From Pseudonocardia terrae (GTDB lineage: Bacteria > Actinomycetota > Actinomycetes > Mycobacteriales > Pseudonocardiaceae), in the NCBI RefSeq assembly GCF_021343995.1, contig NZ_JAJTTE010000032.1, forward strand, positions 1-64,000: 64,000 bases of DNA, written 5' to 3'. Positions 43,182 to 52,262 of the stretch are shown piece by piece (positions within the stretch are counted from its first letter, which is position 1; each line of letters starts with the position of its first letter). The position numbers were made by a program, and so were the translations under genes. The notes beneath the pieces are model-generated. The model was not told where the DNA came from and did not search any database. It saw only the letters and a program-made list of their open reading frames with translations.

Positions 43182-44394
43182 CGTTCCCGCGCTGCTCGTA
43201 GAGCATCCCGCCCTGCGTGGCGAGCAGGACCTTCCCCGTGTACCCGCCGCGGTCCACCGGGATCGTCCGCTCGATCGTGCCCCGCAGCGGGTCGACGACG
43301 ACGATCCCCGCCGGGACGGGCACCAGCCAGGCCCCTGCGTAGGACGTGCCCGGGCCGAGCGTGCCGCGCAGCGTCCAGACGGGCGCGAGGCCCGTCCGGT
43401 CGAGCGCGACCGTGCGCGACCCGCTCCACCAGTAGGTGCGGGCGGTGTCGCTCGCGGTGGCGCCGATCCCGTCGGCGGGCGGGGCGATCTCGGACTCCGG
43501 CACGTCCAGGCCGATGAGCCCCACCTGGTTGCCGCTGCGGTCGAGGATCTGCAGCTCGGGCGGCCCGGGCAGCAGCACGGCCTCCCGGTCGACCGACACC
43601 GCGAGCAGCTGCACGCCGCGGGCGGAGAGCTGGGTGGAGAACTCGACGTTGGGGGTGTCGGCGTCGCCGGAGCCATCGGGGCGCAGGACGGTGAGCCGGT
43701 CCCCGGTGTCGGCGGCGCAGTTCTCGATCACCCCGAGCCGCCCGCTGCCCAGCGCCAGCGAGGGGTAGCTGCATCCCGGGCGCGGCTGGCGCCCCGGCTG
43801 GGCGGGCGCGACGACGGCGCCGTACTGCGTGGTCGTGACCAGGTCGGACCGCATGGTCTCGAGGTAGTCACGGCTGCTCGCGGAGACGACGCTGCCCGAG
43901 GCGAGCAGCCGCGCCCCGGGCCGGACGTCGAGGTTCGCGGCCGGGCCGCGGGTGCCGAGGTCCGCGTCGAGCGCGCTCAGCTCGCTGCACCATTCGCCCG
44001 AGCCGTTCTGGTAGAGCGCGAGCGCCCGGCCGAAGCCCTCGGCGACCGTGCACAGCGGGCGGTCCCGCGAGTAGCGCCAACGCTCGGCCCCCGTGCTCGC
44101 GTCCCGCCCGACGACGGTGCTGCCGTCGGCCGTCACGACCCCGGGGCCCGCGACGACCGGCACCGGCGCGGCGGCGCTGGCCGCGCGCCAAACTTCGGCA
44201 AACCCGGCCGGCACACCGGCGGCCGCCGGGGGAGCGGTGCCGGGCGTGGTGGCCGGGACGGACTCGGTCTCGGCGGCCGGGCTGTGCGTGCCGTACACGA
44301 CGGCGACCACGACCAGCACCAGGACGAGGAACGCCGCCGCCACGAGATCCCCGCGGCGGCGGCGTACCGGAACATCTCGGCGGGCGCGCAGCAC
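43156..44394 (-). CDS. Membrane-anchored PQQ-like beta-propeller protein (Rv3212-like)
   Basis: The 412-residue protein has a basic N-terminus, one membrane helix (DLVAAAFLVLVLVVVAVVYG, about residues 16-35) and a Thr/Pro/Ala linker. An extracytoplasmic domain with PQQ-like repeats follows (VVTADGSTVVGRDASTGAERWRYSRD, ALDRTGLAPVWTLRGTL, VVVDPLRGTIERTIPVD). Cysteines at CTVAEG, EWCSEL, PGCSYP and ENCAAD could form disulfides outside the cell. The corresponding M. tuberculosis gene beside the helicase is Rv3212. A scaffold role is inferred from the fold only. It lies 21 bases downstream of the helicase stop, so it is probably in its operon. Confidence 0.85.
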   Translation of the reverse strand: MLRARRDVPVRRRRGDLVAAAFLVLVLVVVAVVYGTHSPAAETESVPATTPGTAPPAAAGVPAGFAEVWRAASAAAPVPVVAGPGVVTADGSTVVGRDASTGAERWRYSRDRPLCTVAEGFGRALALYQNGSGEWCSELSALDADLGTRGPAANLDVRPGARLLASGSVVSASSRDYLETMRSDLVTTTQYGAVVAPAQPGRQPRPGCSYPSLALGSGRLGVIENCAADTGDRLTVLRPDGSGDADTPNVEFSTQLSARGVQLLAVSVDREAVLLPGPPELQILDRSGNQVGLIGLDVPESEIAPPADGIGATASDTARTYWWSGSRTVALDRTGLAPVWTLRGTLGPGTSYAGAWLVPVPAGIVVVDPLRGTIERTIPVDRGGYTGKVLLATQGGMLYEQRGNELVALRPA

Positions 44395-44415
44395 CCGGCC
44401 GAACCTACCGGCGGC

Positions 44416-46182
44416 TCAGCTGGCCGCGGCGTCCGGCTCGGCGCGCTCGGCGCCGGCCTCGGTGGTGGTGGCGTCCTCGCCGCCGGAGCGGCGGCGGCCC
44501 CCGCGGCGACGGCGGCGGCGCGGCTTGGCCGGGCCCTCGCCGTCCGTGCCGGTGGCGGCCGACTCGGTGACCTCGGCGGGCTCGTCGGCGGCCTCGTCGT
44601 CGCCGGTGCTCGCGGGGCGGGCGCCGGCGGGACCCGCGACCGGAACGCCGTTGCGGCGCCGGGTGCGCTGACGCTCGCGGCGCGGCTTCGCCGCCCGCTC
44701 CTCGCGGCCCTTGCGCTTGCGGCCGCCGTGGTCGCCCTCGGTGTCGACGTACTCGGCGTCGAGACCCGCGCGGGTGCGCTTGCTCAGCGGCAGCCGGCCG
44801 GTCACGTCGGTCGGGACGTCGAGGTCGGTGTACAGGTGGTCCGAGGTGGAGTAGGTCTCGACCGGCTCGTCGATCCCCAGGCTCAGCTCCTCGGAGACGA
44901 GCTTCCAGCGCGGGATCTCGTCCCAGTCGACGAGGGTGACGGCCACGCCCTCCTTGCCGGCGCGGCCGGTGCGGCCGATCCGGTGGACGTAGGTCTTGGT
45001 GTCCTCGGGGCACTGGTAGTTGATGACATGCGTGACGTCGGTGACGTCGATGCCGCGGGCCGCCACGTCCGTGGCCACCAGCACGTCGACCTTGCCGGAG
45101 CGGAACGCGCGCAGCGCCTGCTCGCGGGCGCCCTGGCCCAGGTCGCCGTGCACGGCCGCGGCGGCGAACCCGCGCTCGGCCAGGTCGTCGGCGACGCGCT
45201 GCACGGTGCGCTTGGTGCGGGCGAAGATCATCGTCAGGCCCCGCTCGCGGGCCTGCAGCACCCGGGTGACCAGCTCGACCTTGTCCATCGCGTGGGCGCG
45301 GTAGACGAACTGCTTCGTGCGCTCGTGGACCGAGCCCTGGTCCGCCTCCTCCGCCCGGATGTGCGTGGGACGGGTGAGGAAGGTGCGGGACAGCTGGATG
45401 ATCGGGCCCGGCATGGTGGCCGAGAAGAGCATCGTGTGCCGCTCGTCCGGCAGCATCCGCATGATCCGCTCGACGTCGGGTAGGAAGCCCAGGTCGAGCA
45501 TCTCGTCGGCCTCGTCGAGGACCAGGGCCTTGACCCGGCCGAGCACGAGGTGGCGCTGCTCGGCGAGGTCGAGCAGCCGGCCGGGCGTGCCGACGACCAC
45601 GTCGACACCCTTGCGCAGGGCGGCCAGCTGCGGCTCGTAGGCCCGCCCGCCGTAGATGGCGGTGACCCGGATGCCCAGGTGCTTGCCCGCGTCGGCCAGG
45701 TCCTGGGCCACCTGCACGCACAGCTCGCGCGTCGGGACGACGACGAGGGCCTGCGGGACGTCCTTCTCCCGGTCCGCGGTCTCGCCCTCGGCCGTGGCGG
45801 CGGGCTGCTCGGACGGCGGCGTGACGCGCTGCAGCAGGGGGACGCCGAAGCCCAGCGTCTTGCCCATGCCGGTACGGGCCTGGCCGATCACGTCCTCGCC
45901 GGCGAGCGCCAGCGGGAGGGTGAGCTCCTGGATGGCGAAGGTGCGCTCGATACCGGCCTCGGCGAGCGCCTTCACGATCTCCGGACGGACGCCGAGCTCG
46001 GCGAAGGTGGGGGCCTCGGGCTTCACGGGGGCGCCCGCCTGCAGCGGGTGCGCCTCGTCGGTGGCGGCGGCGTCGACCGTCTCGGCCGGCTCGCCGGCCA
46101 CGGGGTTCGGTTCGGTGTTCTCGGGGGTCTCGTTCTGGACGGACAGTGAAATCGCCTCTCTCCGCGTACAGAATCCCTGCAC
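44416..46182 (-). CDS. DEAD-box RNA helicase (RhlE/DeaD type)
   Basis: The protein has about 588 residues. All helicase motifs are present: the Q-motif [26 protein letters not shown], motif I ARTGMGKT (Met in place of the usual Ser), [43 protein letters not shown] and [11 protein letters not shown] long basic, disordered C-terminus ([18 protein letters not shown], then [15 protein letters not shown]) binds RNA non-specifically. It unwinds structured RNA in ribosome assembly or decay, often in the cold. The start is uncertain: GTG 46182 is the nearest standard codon, but the ribosome site GAGAGAGG is better placed for a CTG at 46146. The homologue in M. tuberculosis is Rv3211, in the same neighbourhood. 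Confidence 0.9.
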   Translation of the reverse strand: MQGFCTRREAISLSVQNETPENTEPNPVAGEPAETVDAAATDEAHPLQAGAPVKPEAPTFAELGVRPEIVKALAEAGIERTFAIQELTLPLALAGEDVIGQARTGMGKTLGFGVPLLQRVTPPSEQPAATAEGETADREKDVPQALVVVPTRELCVQVAQDLADAGKHLGIRVTAIYGGRAYEPQLAALRKGVDVVVGTPGRLLDLAEQRHLVLGRVKALVLDEADEMLDLGFLPDVERIMRMLPDERHTMLFSATMPGPIIQLSRTFLTRPTHIRAEEADQGSVHERTKQFVYRAHAMDKVELVTRVLQARERGLTMIFARTKRTVQRVADDLAERGFAAAAVHGDLGQGAREQALRAFRSGKVDVLVATDVAARGIDVTDVTHVINYQCPEDTKTYVHRIGRTGRAGKEGVAVTLVDWDEIPRWKLVSEELSLGIDEPVETYSTSDHLYTDLDVPTDVTGRLPLSKRTRAGLDAEYVDTEGDHGGRKRKGREERAAKPRRERQRTRRRNGVPVAGPAGARPASTGDDEAADEPAEVTESAATGTDGEGPAKPRRRRRRGGRRRSGGEDATTTEAGAERAEPDAAAS

Positions 46183-46488
46183 CGGCTCGTCGACCACGCG
46201 CTCGGGGAGCCGCGTGGGAGAGCCGTCGAGGCGCTGTACGCACCAGGTCGTGTGCGCGCCGGTGAGTCGGGCGCCCGGTGGCGCCGACCCGTTGCCCGGC
46301 GGGTGTCGCAGTCGGTCCGCGCGGCGCACCGGTGCTCCACGACCGCTCGGGGTCACGGGCCGATCTGCTGCGCGCACGTGCATCATACCCCGGAGGTGCC
46401 GCCGGGGTCAGCGTCGGCGCCGTCACGCCGGGGTGATGTGCACCGCCGACGGGCGGGTGCCCCGACCGGACGGCTAGGCTCGGCGACC
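46183..46488. other. Divergent promoter region of helicase and ferritin-like genes
   Basis: About 300 bases lack a coding frame with good codon bias. On the plus strand TAGGCT at about 46475 lies some 13 bases before the ATG at 46489 and can serve as a -10. CCCCGG...CCGGGG inverted repeats lie around 46388-46410. The long untranslated leader on the helicase side would suit cold- or RNA-structure-dependent control, but this is speculation. Confidence 0.45.
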
Positions 46489-47205
46489 ATGACGGGCGAG
46501 GCCGCGGACGGCGCCGGCAACACGGTCGGGACCGGCGGGAACGCTGGTCACACGCATCTCGACGCCACCTCGCGCGCGGCCGTCGTCGACCTGCTGGGGG
46601 CGCTGGCGTACGGCGAGCTCTCCGCCTTCGACCGCCTCGCGGAGGACGCGCGCACCGCGCCCACGCTGACCGGGCGCGCCGCGCTGTCGGCGATGGCCGC
46701 CGCCGAGATGGGGCACTTCCGGCTGCTCGAGGACCACCTGCGCGGGCTGGACGTGGCGGTCGAGGAGGCCATGGCGCCGTTCGTCGCGGGGGTCGACGCC
46801 TACCACGCCACCACCCGGCCGCGGACCTGGTTGGAGTCGCTGGTCAAGGCCTACGTGGGCGACGGGCTGGCCGCGGACTTCTACCGCGAGGTCGCCGGGT
46901 GGGTCGACCCGGCGACGGCGGAGCTGGTCCGCACGGTGCTCGCCGACACCGGGCACAGCGCCTTCGCCGAGCGCGAGGTGCACGCGGCCTGCGCGTCGAA
47001 CCGGCAGGTCCGGGACCGGCTGGCGCTGTGGGGCCGCCGGCTGCTCGGTGAGGCCGTCACCCAGGCGCAGCACATCGTGGCCGAGCGCGACGAGCTCGCG
47101 GACTTCATCGTGCGCGGGTCCGGCGACATCGCGGGCATCGGCGCGCTGATCAAGCGGCTGCAGAGCAACCACGGCAAGCGGATGTCGGCGCTCGGCCTGT
47201 CCTAG
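46489..47205 (+). CDS. Ferritin-like fold protein (MiaE-related, Rv3210c-like)
   Basis: The 238-residue all-helical protein has the carboxylate/histidine pattern of a ferritin-like four-helix bundle: [30 protein letters not shown] (ExxH), [19 protein letters not shown], and [15 protein letters not shown]. Family members resemble the tRNA hydroxylase MiaE, but actinobacterial ones have no assigned function. Whether iron ligands are complete is uncertain. It is the first gene of a plus-strand group with the DUF3107 gene and sits beside the helicase, as in M. tuberculosis. Confidence 0.83.
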   Translation: MTGEAADGAGNTVGTGGNAGHTHLDATSRAAVVDLLGALAYGELSAFDRLAEDARTAPTLTGRAALSAMAAAEMGHFRLLEDHLRGLDVAVEEAMAPFVAGVDAYHATTRPRTWLESLVKAYVGDGLAADFYREVAGWVDPATAELVRTVLADTGHSAFAEREVHAACASNRQVRDRLALWGRRLLGEAVTQAQHIVAERDELADFIVRGSGDIAGIGALIKRLQSNHGKRMSALGLS

Positions 47206-47348
47206 GAGACCTGGCACCGTTCGCCCCTGGCGGACTGGGCCGGGCCGCGGCGCGGCGCTCGACTAGCCTGGGCCGCGCCGGTTGGCCCCCACGCCCGCCG
47301 GGAAGGCAGAGAGAGTCCATCCACCCGCACGTCACCTGGAGGTCCCCG

Positions 47349-47573
47349 GTGGAGGTCAAGATCGGCATCGCGGAGAGCCCGCGGGAGCTCGTGGTGTCCA
47401 GCGACCAGACGTCGGACGAGGTCGAGAAGCTCGTCGGCGAGGCGCTCAAGTCCGCCGACGGCACGCTGACGCTCGTCGACGACAAGGGGCGCAAGTACGT
47501 GGTCCCCTCCGTTCGGATCTCCTACGTCGAGATCGCGCCGTCCTCGGCGACCCGGGTCGGCTTCGGCACCTGA
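47349..47573 (+). CDS. DUF3107 family small protein (TB9.4-like)
   Basis: The 74-residue protein has the compact conserved sequence of actinobacterial DUF3107: VKIGIAESPRELVVSSDQTS, EVEKLVGEALKSADGTLTLVDDKGRKYVVPS and ISYVEIAP. It is probably a small beta/alpha cytoplasmic protein. In M. tuberculosis (Rv3208A, TB9.4) it is a T-cell antigen of unknown role. The GTG at 47349 follows TGGAGG. A hairpin terminator ends the transcript 15 bases later. Confidence 0.93.
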   Translation: MEVKIGIAESPRELVVSSDQTSDEVEKLVGEALKSADGTLTLVDDKGRKYVVPSVRISYVEIAPSSATRVGFGT

Positions 47574-47587
47574 GCCGTACACATCCG

Positions 47588-47624
47588 CGAGCGGCACCCC
47601 GGCCACCCGCGGGGGTGCCGTTCG
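47588..47624. terminator. Hairpin terminator between convergent genes
   Basis: CGAGCGGCACCCC pairs with GGGGTGCCGTTCG (13 bp with one G-U pair) across an 11-base loop. It follows the DUF3107 gene and faces the convergent DUF4873 gene. Its core GGCACCCC/GGGGTGCC matches the terminator at 26988-27030, a sign of a common terminator type in this genome. Confidence 0.85.
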
Positions 47625-47636
47625 CGTGTCTCGACC

Positions 47637-48014
47637 TCAGTCCGTCCCCGGCGCCGGCGGCTCGTCGAGCGGGAAGGGCGGGGCGTCGACGCCGGTGAGC
47701 CGGTAGCGCTCCCACAGGTCGACGTCGCCGATCCGCCCCTGCGCCCGCCCCCGCGGGGTGACGACGAGGACGTCGGCGGCCTTCCCGCCCAGCAGGGCCG
47801 AGAGGGCCTCGTTCCGGTCGACCCGGCCGAACCAGTGCACCCGCCCGTCGTGCGGCTCGGTGCGCGCCTCGACGCGGACCCGGACCTCGACGGGCGTGCC
47901 GTCGACGGTCAGGGTGGCGGGGCCGGTGTACCCCTCGTCGTCGTGGTCGTGCGCCCCGGTCCCTGGGGTGAGCTCGGGGGTGAGCACTGGGGTGAGCACC
48001 TGCTCAGGCGCCAT
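47637..48014 (-). CDS. DUF4873 domain protein
   Basis: The 125-residue protein has the conserved core GYTGPATLTVDGTPVEVRVRVEARTEPHDGRVHWFGRV plus VTPRGRAQGRIGDVDLWERYRLTG, both typical of DUF4873. That domain is also found fused to flavin monooxygenases and occurs near lipid or steroid enzymes. No catalytic motif is visible. Its ATG lies 11 bases inside the end of the upstream TetR gene, so the pair is co-expressed. Together with the divergent SDR and diiron oxygenase genes it may form one regulated oxidation module. Confidence 0.83.
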   Translation of the reverse strand: MAPEQVLTPVLTPELTPGTGAHDHDDEGYTGPATLTVDGTPVEVRVRVEARTEPHDGRVHWFGRVDRNEALSALLGGKAADVLVVTPRGRAQGRIGDVDLWERYRLTGVDAPPFPLDEPPAPGTD

Positions 48015-48729
48015 CGCCTGCCTCCTTCGGAACCATCTGCAGCACGGGTGCGGGGTCGTCGTGTGCGTCATCGGCATTGTCAGCGCTGGTGTCGGTGTCG
48101 TCGGCGTCGTCGGCGTCGCCGAGGATCCCCGCGGCCCCGTCCCAGATCAGCGCGGTGAGGTAGCGGGTCAGGTCCGTGCGGCTCATCGTGCGGCGCTCGA
48201 GCCACCAGTCGCCGGCGCTCTGCACCATCCCGACCAGGCCGTGCGCCCAGGCCTCCGCGGCGCCGGAGTCCCGCCCGGCGAGGCGCAGCTTCGCCCCGAT
48301 GAGCTGGGCCAGCAGCCGGGCGATCTGCTCGCGGACGTCCTCGACGATCTCCGTGCCGGGCTGGCGTTCGGCGGGGTTGTGCACCACGAACCGCCAGAGC
48401 TCAGGCTCCTCCTCGATCCCGGCGAGGAACGCGTCGATCACGGCCGCGATCTGGTTCTGCGGACCGGTGTCCGCGGCGAGGGCTGGCGCCATCCGCTCCA
48501 TCAGCCACTCCGCGGCGCGCAGCCCGACGGCGCGCTGCAGGTCGGCGCGGTCCTCGAAGTACCGGTACAGCACGGGCTTGGTGATCCCGGCGCTCGCCGC
48601 CATCTCGGCCACCGACACGGCCGCGCCGTGTTCGCGGACGGCCGCCATGGCCGCCTCGACCATCTCCGCGCGGCGCCCGGCGCGGCGGTCGCGGGCGCTT
48701 CTCTTGACAGGTCCGTCGTTCTGCGGCAC
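48004..48729 (-). CDS. TetR family regulator of the SDR/diiron oxygenase operon
   Basis: The 241-residue protein has a helix-turn-helix at about residues 20-65 (RRAEMVEAAMAAVREHGAAVSVAEMAASAGITKPVLYRYFEDRADL). A ligand domain follows with helices WRFVVHNPAERQP and WAHGLVGMVQSAGDWWLERRTMSR, the latter typical of mycobacterial-type TetRs sensing lipidic ligands. The extreme C-terminus is an acidic repeat (DADDADDTDTSADNADDAHDD), odd for a TetR. Twin palindromes begin at the base next to its GTG start, so it almost certainly controls itself and the divergent operon at 48792-51492. Confidence 0.92.
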   Translation of the reverse strand: MPQNDGPVKRSARDRRAGRRAEMVEAAMAAVREHGAAVSVAEMAASAGITKPVLYRYFEDRADLQRAVGLRAAEWLMERMAPALAADTGPQNQIAAVIDAFLAGIEEEPELWRFVVHNPAERQPGTEIVEDVREQIARLLAQLIGAKLRLAGRDSGAAEAWAHGLVGMVQSAGDWWLERRTMSRTDLTRYLTALIWDGAAGILGDADDADDTDTSADNADDAHDDPAPVLQMVPKEAGDGA

Positions 48730-48760
48730 GTTACCAGTGGTAACAGTTACCGGCGGTAAC
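48730..48760. promoter_or_regulatory. Twin TetR operators GTTACC-N3-GGTAAC
   Basis: GTTACCAGTGGTAAC at 48730-48744 and GTTACCGGCGGTAAC at 48746-48760 are two inverted repeats one base apart, with centres 16 bp apart. They occupy the 62-base divergent region between the TetR gene and the SDR gene. This arrangement is typical of a TetR binding as two dimers. Confidence 0.88.
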
Positions 48761-48791
48761 AGTAAGCGTCTCGACGGAGAGGAGCGGGCGG

Positions 48792-49700
48792 GTGTCGCTC
48801 AGGAGGACCCGGGGCACGGTCCCGGCGGGAACACGGGTGCTGGTCACCGGTGCCGCGGGCGGGTTCGGTGGCCCCACGGTCGCGCGGCTGCGCGAGCAGG
48901 GTGCGCGGGTGGTCGGCCTCGACCGGAGCGCGGGCGGGGACGCCACGGGCGGGGTCCTCGCCTGCGACATCACCGACCCGCAGGCGGTGGAACGGGCCGT
49001 GGCGGAGGCGGTCCGGACCCTCGGCGGCCTCGACGCCGTCGTCCACTACGCGGGCATCGGCATCCCGAACGACGCCGGCGGCCCGCTCGAGCCCGACGCG
49101 CTCAAGGTCGTCGACACGAACCTGTTCGGCGCCTGGCGGGTCACCAGCGCGGCGCTCCCGGCGCTGCTCGAAGGGCCCGGGAAGGGTCGGGTGGTGTTCG
49201 TGGCCAGCGAGCTCGCCTACGTCACGCTGCCCTTCCTGTCGGCCTACAGCGTCGCGAAGCGCGGGATGTCCGCCTACGCAGACGCGCTGCGCCTCGAGTA
49301 CGGCACCGCCGTGGACGGCGGCGGCCTGCACGTCACGACCGTGTACCCCGGCTACGTGCGCACCCCGATCCACGAGGCCGGGTACGAGGTCGGGCTCTCG
49401 CTGGAGGGCCAGGTCCGCCGCGAGGAGGTCGAGGACGTCGTGCGCACGGTCGTCGGGGCGCTCGCCGCGCCGCGGCCGCCGCGCGACATCGCCGGCACCC
49501 TGGCCGGCCAGGCCGAGCTGTGGGTCGGCCGGCACGCGCCGGGCCTGCTGGGCCGCGGCGTCGTCCGCCGGATCCGGCAGCAGGCCGCGGCGGGCCGCTT
49601 CGACTCCTCGCCGGTCGCCGCCGGCCTGATCCGCCGCTTCACCGGGCGGACCGTCCCCGCCGTCACCACCGACCGCACCCCCGAGAGGAGCGCGTCATGA
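48792..49700 (+). CDS. Short-chain dehydrogenase/reductase
   Basis: The 302-residue protein has a Rossmann start VLVTGAAGGFGGPTVARL (TGxxxGxG with a Phe-Gly ending), VHYAGIGIPNDAGG in place of NNAG, the catalytic Ser in VFVASELAYVTLP and the YxxxK motif as SAYSVAKRGMSAYADALRLE. The C-terminal 70 residues (LLGRGVVRRIRQQAAAG) are longer than in classical SDRs. It oxidises or reduces a hydroxyl/keto group with NAD(P). It is the first gene of a three-gene operon (ATGA overlap with the next) under the divergent TetR. Confidence 0.92.
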   Translation: MSLRRTRGTVPAGTRVLVTGAAGGFGGPTVARLREQGARVVGLDRSAGGDATGGVLACDITDPQAVERAVAEAVRTLGGLDAVVHYAGIGIPNDAGGPLEPDALKVVDTNLFGAWRVTSAALPALLEGPGKGRVVFVASELAYVTLPFLSAYSVAKRGMSAYADALRLEYGTAVDGGGLHVTTVYPGYVRTPIHEAGYEVGLSLEGQVRREEVEDVVRTVVGALAAPRPPRDIAGTLAGQAELWVGRHAPGLLGRGVVRRIRQQAAAGRFDSSPVAAGLIRRFTGRTVPAVTTDRTPERSAS

Positions 49701-50602
49701 CCGCCCCGGCCGTGCGCAAGCCCGTCCAGGACCGCGAGGCCACCGCCGAGCGGCTGCTGAGGTCGTCGGTCGAGAAGTCCTACGAGCCGCACCTGGACAT
49801 CGACTGGGACGCCCCGCTGGTCGACGGCCTGTGGGGGCTCCCGCCGCACCGGTCGTCGCTGTACGGCACCGTCTTGTGGGACGGGCTCTCGGAGGAGCAG
49901 CGCCGCACGCTGACGGTCCACGAGGTGTGCAGCGTGGCCCGCATCGGGCTGTGGTTCGAGATCATCCTGATGCAGATGCTGCTGCGCTACGCCTACGACC
50001 GCGACCCGCGCCGCGCGCACATCCAGTACGCGCTCACCGAGATCGCCGACGAGTGCCGGCACTCGATCATGTTCGCGAAGATGACCGAGCGCTACGGAGT
50101 CCCCGATTACGCACCCGGCGGCCTCACGCACGAGCTCGGCCGCCTGTTCAAGACGGTCGGCCACGGCCCGGCGATGTTCGGCGGCACCCTGTTCGTCGAG
50201 GAGATCCTGGACCGCTTCCAGCGCGAGTCGATGCGCGACGAGACCGTGCAGCCGCTCACCCGCATGGTCAACCGGATCCACGTGACGGAGGAGGCCCGGC
50301 ACGTCCGCTACGCCCGCGAGGAGCTGCAGCGGATCATGCCGAAGACTACCCGCGCCCAGCGCGCGGTCGGCCGCTACCTGCTGGCGCGCATCGCGTTCGT
50401 CGTGGCGCGCAACCTGATCCACCCCGACGTCTACGCGGCGGTCGGGATCGACCCCGAGGTCGGCGGCAAGGCGGCGCTGGCGAACCCGCACTGGCAGGAT
50501 TCGCTGCGCTGGTCGGCGGGCAAGTGTGTGGAGTTCCTGCGCGACCAGGGCCTGGTCGGCGGGCCGACGGAGCTGCTGTGGAAGAAGGCGCACCTCGTAT
50601 GA
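49697..50602 (+). CDS. AurF-like diiron oxygenase
   Basis: The 301-residue helical protein has paired carboxylate/histidine motifs of the AurF / p-aminobenzoate N-oxygenase family: TVHEVCSVARIGLWFEI, TEIADECRHSIMFAKM (ExxxxH), GGTLFVEEILDRFQRE and IHVTEEARHVRYAREEL (EExxH). AurF oxidises arylamines, while many actinobacterial relatives have unknown substrates and sit with TetR and hydrolase genes. It overlaps both neighbours (ATGA upstream, TATGA downstream). With an SDR and an alpha/beta hydrolase it can form a short degradative or modifying path for a lipid or aromatic compound; the substrate is open. Confidence 0.87.
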   Translation: MTAPAVRKPVQDREATAERLLRSSVEKSYEPHLDIDWDAPLVDGLWGLPPHRSSLYGTVLWDGLSEEQRRTLTVHEVCSVARIGLWFEIILMQMLLRYAYDRDPRRAHIQYALTEIADECRHSIMFAKMTERYGVPDYAPGGLTHELGRLFKTVGHGPAMFGGTLFVEEILDRFQRESMRDETVQPLTRMVNRIHVTEEARHVRYAREELQRIMPKTTRAQRAVGRYLLARIAFVVARNLIHPDVYAAVGIDPEVGGKAALANPHWQDSLRWSAGKCVEFLRDQGLVGGPTELLWKKAHLV

Positions 50603-51492
50603 CCACCCGGACCGCGGAGGCCGCCGACGGCACGCCGCTGCACGTCGTGGAGTCCGGCCGGGCCGACGCCCCGGTCACCGTGATCCTCGCGCACGGCTGG
50701 ACCCTCGACGAGCGCTGCTGGGCACCCGTCGCGGAGTCGCTGTCGGCCGGCGACGTCCGCGTCGTCCGGTACGACCACCGTGGCCACGGCCGCTCCGGCG
50801 CCGTCGACCCCGCCACGATGACCCTCGACCAGCTGGCCGACGACCTGGCCGCGCTGGTCGGGCAGGTCTCGCCGCGCGGGCCGCTGGTGCTGGCCGGGCA
50901 CTCGATGGGCGGCATGACCACGATGGCCCTCGCCGACCGCCATCCCGACCTGGTTCGTGAGCGCGTAGCGGCCCTGGCCCTGGTCGCCACGGCCAGCGGC
51001 GGGTTGGGCGGGCAGACCTTCGGGATGCCGTCGCTGGTGTTCGAGCTGGTGCGGGCGGCGGAGAAGAAGCTGTACGCCTCGAAGGGCTGGTCCACGCGCC
51101 GCGCGTTGAGCCGGCACCCGAAGCTGCTCTCGCCCGCCATGCGGTGGCTGCTGCTCGGGCCCGACGCGGGCAAGGAGGCGCTGCGGATCACCACCGCCTC
51201 GGTGTCCGAGTGCCGGCCGTCGACCGTCTCCGGCTTCCGGCCCACGCTGGAGGCCCACGAGCGCGACGCCGCCCTGGGCCTGTACGCGCAGGTGCCGACG
51301 CACATCATGGTCGGGACGCGGGACCGGCTCACCCCGCCGCGGTACGCGCGGCGGATCCGGGAGGGCCTGCCCTCGGCCCAGCTGACGGTGTTCCCCGACG
51401 CCGGGCACATGCTGCCCGTCGAGCGCACCGCCGGGGTGGCGGGGCGGATCGCGGCGCTGGCACGGAGCGCGGCCGGGGTCCGGGCCGCCTGA
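50599..51492 (+). CDS. Alpha/beta hydrolase
   Basis: The 297-residue protein has HGWTLDERCWAPVAE (oxyanion region), the nucleophile elbow LVLAGHSMGGMTTMALA with Ser at about residue 105, the catalytic Asp in VGTRDRLTPP and the catalytic His in FPDAGHMLPVERT. The cap region is short. It is an esterase, lipase or epoxide-hydrolase-like enzyme; the loop contains no haloalkane-dehalogenase signature. It is the last gene of the TetR-controlled operon, convergent with another TetR gene 19 bases later. Confidence 0.92.
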   Translation: MTTRTAEAADGTPLHVVESGRADAPVTVILAHGWTLDERCWAPVAESLSAGDVRVVRYDHRGHGRSGAVDPATMTLDQLADDLAALVGQVSPRGPLVLAGHSMGGMTTMALADRHPDLVRERVAALALVATASGGLGGQTFGMPSLVFELVRAAEKKLYASKGWSTRRALSRHPKLLSPAMRWLLLGPDAGKEALRITTASVSECRPSTVSGFRPTLEAHERDAALGLYAQVPTHIMVGTRDRLTPPRYARRIREGLPSAQLTVFPDAGHMLPVERTAGVAGRIAALARSAAGVRAA

Positions 51493-51511
51493 CCGTGGTC
51501 CGGGGCCGCGT

Positions 51512-52168
51512 CTACTGCAGGCCCTGGTCGTGGACCAGCGGGAAGCCCGCCAGCCCCTTCCACGCGAGCGCGGACATCAGCGCGACCGCCTCGTCCCGCG
51601 GGATCGTCTGCTCGGAGTCGAGCCAGTACTGCGCGGTGACCTGGCTCAGCCCGACGAGACCGACGGCTAGCAGCCGCGCCCGTTCGCCGTCGAGCCCCGC
51701 GTCCTCGGTCACCACCGCCGCGACGGAGTCGATGCACCTGGTCAGGGCACCGTCGACCAGCGCCGCCGCCTCGGGCTCGCCGCGCAGGTCGGACTCGAAG
51801 ACCAGCCGGTAGGCGTGACCCTCACCGGCCACGAAGTCGAAGTAGGCCGCCACCGCCGCGTGCACGCGCTCGCGGTTGTCCTGGGTGTGGTCGATGGCCT
51901 CGCGCACCCGGTTGACCAGCTCGTCCGCGTAGGTCGTGAGCAACGCCCGGTAGAGCTCGAGCTTGCCCGGGAAGTGCTGGTAGAGGACGGGCTTGCTGAC
52001 ACCGGCCTTCTCGGCGATGTCGTCCATCGCCGCCGCGTGGTAGCCCTGGGCCGCGAACACGTCCCGCGCGGCCACCAGGAGCTGGGCCCGCCGCGCGCTC
52101 CGCGAGAGCCGGGTTCCGCGCGCAGGCACGTGGGTCGCTCCGGACGCCGTCACTGCCGCCTCGCTCAT
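51512..52168 (-). CDS. TetR family transcriptional regulator
   Basis: The 218-residue protein has the helix-turn-helix ARDVFAAQGYHAAAMDDIAEKAGVSKPVLYQHFPGKLELYRALL at about residues 34-78. A ligand domain follows with the mycobacterial-type features DFVAGEGHAYRLVFESDLRGEPE and VAAVVTEDAGLDGERARLLAVGLVGLSQVTAQYWLD. This form is widely conserved in actinobacteria near the moeZ/DUF3107 region (Rv3208 in M. tuberculosis, from memory). A palindrome TACCC-GT-GGGTA lies 40 bases upstream. Targets are not evident. Confidence 0.92.
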   Translation of the reverse strand: MSEAAVTASGATHVPARGTRLSRSARRAQLLVAARDVFAAQGYHAAAMDDIAEKAGVSKPVLYQHFPGKLELYRALLTTYADELVNRVREAIDHTQDNRERVHAAVAAYFDFVAGEGHAYRLVFESDLRGEPEAAALVDGALTRCIDSVAAVVTEDAGLDGERARLLAVGLVGLSQVTAQYWLDSEQTIPRDEAVALMSALAWKGLAGFPLVHDQGLQ

Positions 52169-52207
52169 CGTGCTCCCCTTCGGTACCGCTGTCGTGCCGG
52201 GTCACCT

Positions 52208-52219
52208 TACCCGTGGGTA
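52208..52219. promoter_or_regulatory. Palindrome TACCCGTGGGTA upstream of TetR gene
   Basis: A 5-bp inverted repeat with a 2-bp centre lies 40 bases before the TetR start and 44 bases after the copper ATPase stop. It could be an autoregulatory site. Half-site resemblance to the GTTACC operators of the other TetR gene is partial. Confidence 0.45.
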
Positions 52220-52262
52220 GCCACGAACGTGGGATGGCGCGGGGCGCGAAACGTGCGTGGCG

